This document shows, one piece after another, positions 6,164-7,463 of a DNA stretch of 7,463 nucleotides. The position numbers were made by a program, and so were the translations under genes. Under the pieces are notes generated by a model, which saw only the letters and a program-made list of their open reading frames with translations, did no database searches and was not told where the DNA came from. Source of the stretch: Nitrospirota bacterium (GTDB taxonomy: Bacteria; Nitrospirota; Thermodesulfovibrionia; Thermodesulfovibrionales; JdFR-85); the NCBI GenBank assembly GCA_015485235.1, contig WFTX01000036.1:1-7463 (forward strand), given 5' to 3'. The number at the start of each line of letters is the position of its first letter. The first letter of the stretch is position 1.

Positions 6164-7287
6164 TATACCTTGACCATAATGCAAGCACGCCCCCCGATGA
6201 CCGGGTAAAGAAGGCCATAGCAAGGGCACTGGACCTCTATGGAAACCCATCGAGCACCCACAGGCCCGGCAGGGAGGCGCGGGAAGAGATAGAGAAGGCC
6301 CGGGTTAGACTGGCCGGACTCCTGAATGCAGAACCTGATGAGATCATCTTCACATCGGGCGGGACGGAATCAAACAATCTTGCTCTCATCGGATATCTCC
6401 AGAGATTCCGGAAGGGACATGTCATCTCAACGGCCATAGAACACCCTTCGGTTATCAACCCCCTTCTCCTTGCCAGGGAACTGGGCTTTGAACTCACACT
6501 TCTACAACCAGCTCCTTCCGGCGCCATAGATCCCGATGATCTCAAGGCCGCCCTGAGGAATGATACCGTACTGGTCAGTGTGATGCATGCAAACAACGAG
6601 ACAGGAATAATCCAGCCCATAGAGGAGATAGGGAAGATTCTCAGGGAGAGGGATATCGTCTTTCATGTTGATGCCGCCCAGAGTATCGGGAAGATTCCGG
6701 TGGATGTGGAAAGGATGGGTGTTGACCTCCTCACAGTGGCGGGACACAAATTCTATGGCCCCAAGGGGGCAGGCGCCCTCTTTAAAAGGAAGGGCCTGGC
6801 CATAAGTCCCCTTCTGAGGGGTGCATCTCATGAGCGGGGACTCAGGCCGGGAACGGAGTGTACTCCCCTGATTGCAGGGCTCGGAGAGGCAGCAAGGATT
6901 ATTTCTCTTGAATCAGCCAGAATATTCACTCACCTCAACACACTGACGGTTAGGCTCCATGAGCTGCTTGATTCCCTGATCGAGAAGATATCACTAAATG
7001 GTACAGGCAGCCGGATCCCCAACACCCTCAGTCTCTCCATAAGGGGTGTCGGTGGAAGAAGCCTCGTAGAGGCCCTCTCTGAAGAGGTGGCACTCTCGGC
7101 CGGATCTGCCTGCCACGAAGGCATAACACGACCATCGGGGGTGCTTACGGCAATGGGGATTGATGTGCAGGATGCCCTTTCTTCAGTCAGGCTCTCAACG
7201 GGAAAGGACAACACCCTTGAGGAAATGGAGAGGGCTGCAAACCTTATCTCCAGGGTGGTAAAAGGCCTCCGCAAGAACCTGGAGTAA
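6160..7287 (+). CDS. Cysteine desulfurase, NifS/IscS-like class V aminotransferase
   Basis: The 375-residue PLP enzyme removes sulfur from L-cysteine, giving alanine and an enzyme persulfide for Fe-S clusters or tRNA thiolation. It opens with 'YLDHNASTPPDDRV'. Key residues are the PLP-stacking His95 in AIEHPSV, Asp171 and Gln174 in FHVDAAQS, the Schiff-base Lys197 in AGHKFYGPKG, the RGASHERGLRPGTE stretch (220-233), and the catalytic Cys318 in SAGSACHEG. The longer catalytic loop places it with IscS/NifS (group I) rather than SufS. I do not choose among NifS, IscS and related enzymes, since no iscU, nifU, mnmA or iscR is visible. The Cys is followed by His-Glu-Gly instead of the usual Thr-Ser. 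AGGGA at 6152-6156 lies 3 nt before the ATG, and the start overlaps the rapZ stop (ATGA), so it is likely translated in coupling with rapZ. Selenocysteine lyase activity is an alternative. Confidence 0.93.
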   Translation: MIYLDHNASTPPDDRVKKAIARALDLYGNPSSTHRPGREAREEIEKARVRLAGLLNAEPDEIIFTSGGTESNNLALIGYLQRFRKGHVISTAIEHPSVINPLLLARELGFELTLLQPAPSGAIDPDDLKAALRNDTVLVSVMHANNETGIIQPIEEIGKILRERDIVFHVDAAQSIGKIPVDVERMGVDLLTVAGHKFYGPKGAGALFKRKGLAISPLLRGASHERGLRPGTECTPLIAGLGEAARIISLESARIFTHLNTLTVRLHELLDSLIEKISLNGTGSRIPNTLSLSIRGVGGRSLVEALSEEVALSAGSACHEGITRPSGVLTAMGIDVQDALSSVRLSTGKDNTLEEMERAANLISRVVKGLRKNLE

Positions 7288-7383
7288 GATGTACAGGTCG
7301 ATCATGGACCGGGTTGATGCTGACAACGGAGGGGGAAGTCGAAAAAATTTAATATAAAAAATCCTTCAATACTGAAAAAGTTA

Positions 7384-7412
7384 TTGCATTTATTTTTCGA
7401 ATCCTGTAAAAT
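7384..7412 (+). promoter_or_regulatory. Candidate sigma-70 promoter of the downstream gene
   Basis: TTGCAT (7384-7389) and TAAAAT (7407-7412) are 17 nt apart, a good -35/-10 pair, in a strongly AT-rich stretch. The predicted start of transcription near 7419 would give a leader of about 30 nt. It marks the likely start of a new transcription unit after the cysteine desulfurase. TTGCA here also resembles a sigma-54 -12 element, but the matching GG 10 nt upstream is missing. Confidence 0.5.
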
Positions 7413-7447
7413 TTCTAATAACAAAAATTTATAAGGGAGGTTTGTTT

Positions 7448-7463
7448 ATGAACAAAGGGGAAC
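7448..7463 (+). CDS. Start of a gene cut by the window end, possibly HU-family protein
   Basis: An ATG at 7448 follows GGGAGG (7435-7440) with 7-nt spacing, a strong ribosome-binding site. Only five codons, MNKGE, and the first base (C) of a sixth are visible. HU and IHF-type DNA-binding proteins often begin MNK-x-EL, and a codon starting with C could be Leu. A strong promoter and leader would suit an abundant protein such as HU. This is a guess from five residues; the existence of a gene start is much better supported than its identity. Confidence 0.55.

Noticed and set aside
7289..7357. A 22-codon frame (MYRSIMDRVDADNGGG...) starting one base after the desulfurase stop, with GGAG 4 nt upstream
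   Set aside because: Very short, no known family, and it runs into the AT-rich promoter region. It might be a gene remnant, but nothing supports this.
7374..7389. Sigma-54 promoter before the last gene based on TTGCA
   Set aside because: The -24 GG is absent at the required distance; TTGCAT fits better as a -35 element.

Overview
The window comes from a Gram-negative bacterium: it carries the periplasmic and cytoplasmic parts of the lipopolysaccharide (LPS) transport machine. A multihaem c-type cytochrome next to it points to anaerobic or respiratory metal- or sulfur-type metabolism. Gene order (lptC-lptA-lptB-rpoN-hpf-rapZ), a long-form hpf, heavy use of AGG/AGA arginine and ATA isoleucine codons, and the cytochrome together suggest a Nitrospirota or Desulfobacterota-like lineage. 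That placement is inference, not a database match. All supported genes are on the + strand.

Layout. (1) Positions 3-1280 hold the 3' part of a multihaem cytochrome c with six CxxCH motifs and one odd CX9CH motif; its 5' end is outside the window. (2) Positions 1281-1519 are a gene-free spacer. It has an AT-rich degenerate ~8-bp repeat (1281-1330), then seven 18-bp tandem repeats (1335-1460), then a good sigma-54-type -24/-12 promoter match (1473-1488). (3) Positions 1520-6163 are a tight gene block: lptC, lptA (17-nt overlap), lptB (11-nt overlap), rpoN (TAATG junction), a 57-nt gap with a strong ribosome-binding site, hpf, a 50-nt gap with a GC-rich hairpin, and rapZ with a GTG start. (4) A cysteine desulfurase overlaps rapZ by ATGA (6160-7287). 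(5) The sequence then turns sharply AT-rich, with a plausible sigma-70 promoter and a strong ribosome-binding site before a gene cut by the window end (7448). Its first residues, MNKGE, resemble the start of HU-type DNA-binding proteins.

How it fits together. LptC, LptA and LptB belong to the LPS export bridge, with LptB as its ATPase. RpoN is sigma-54, HPF is a ribosome hibernation factor and RapZ is an RNA- or nucleotide-binding regulator linked in enterobacteria to amino-sugar supply. The block therefore joins envelope building to global regulation. ptsN and hprK, often found between hpf and rapZ in related clusters, are absent here, and a cysteine desulfurase is joined instead. The most interesting point is the candidate sigma-54 promoter in front of an operon that itself encodes sigma-54, with a tandem repeat array where enhancer-binding activators usually bind. 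This suggests a possible autoregulatory loop. I see no CRISPR, tRNA, rRNA, insertion sequence or evident new defence system.
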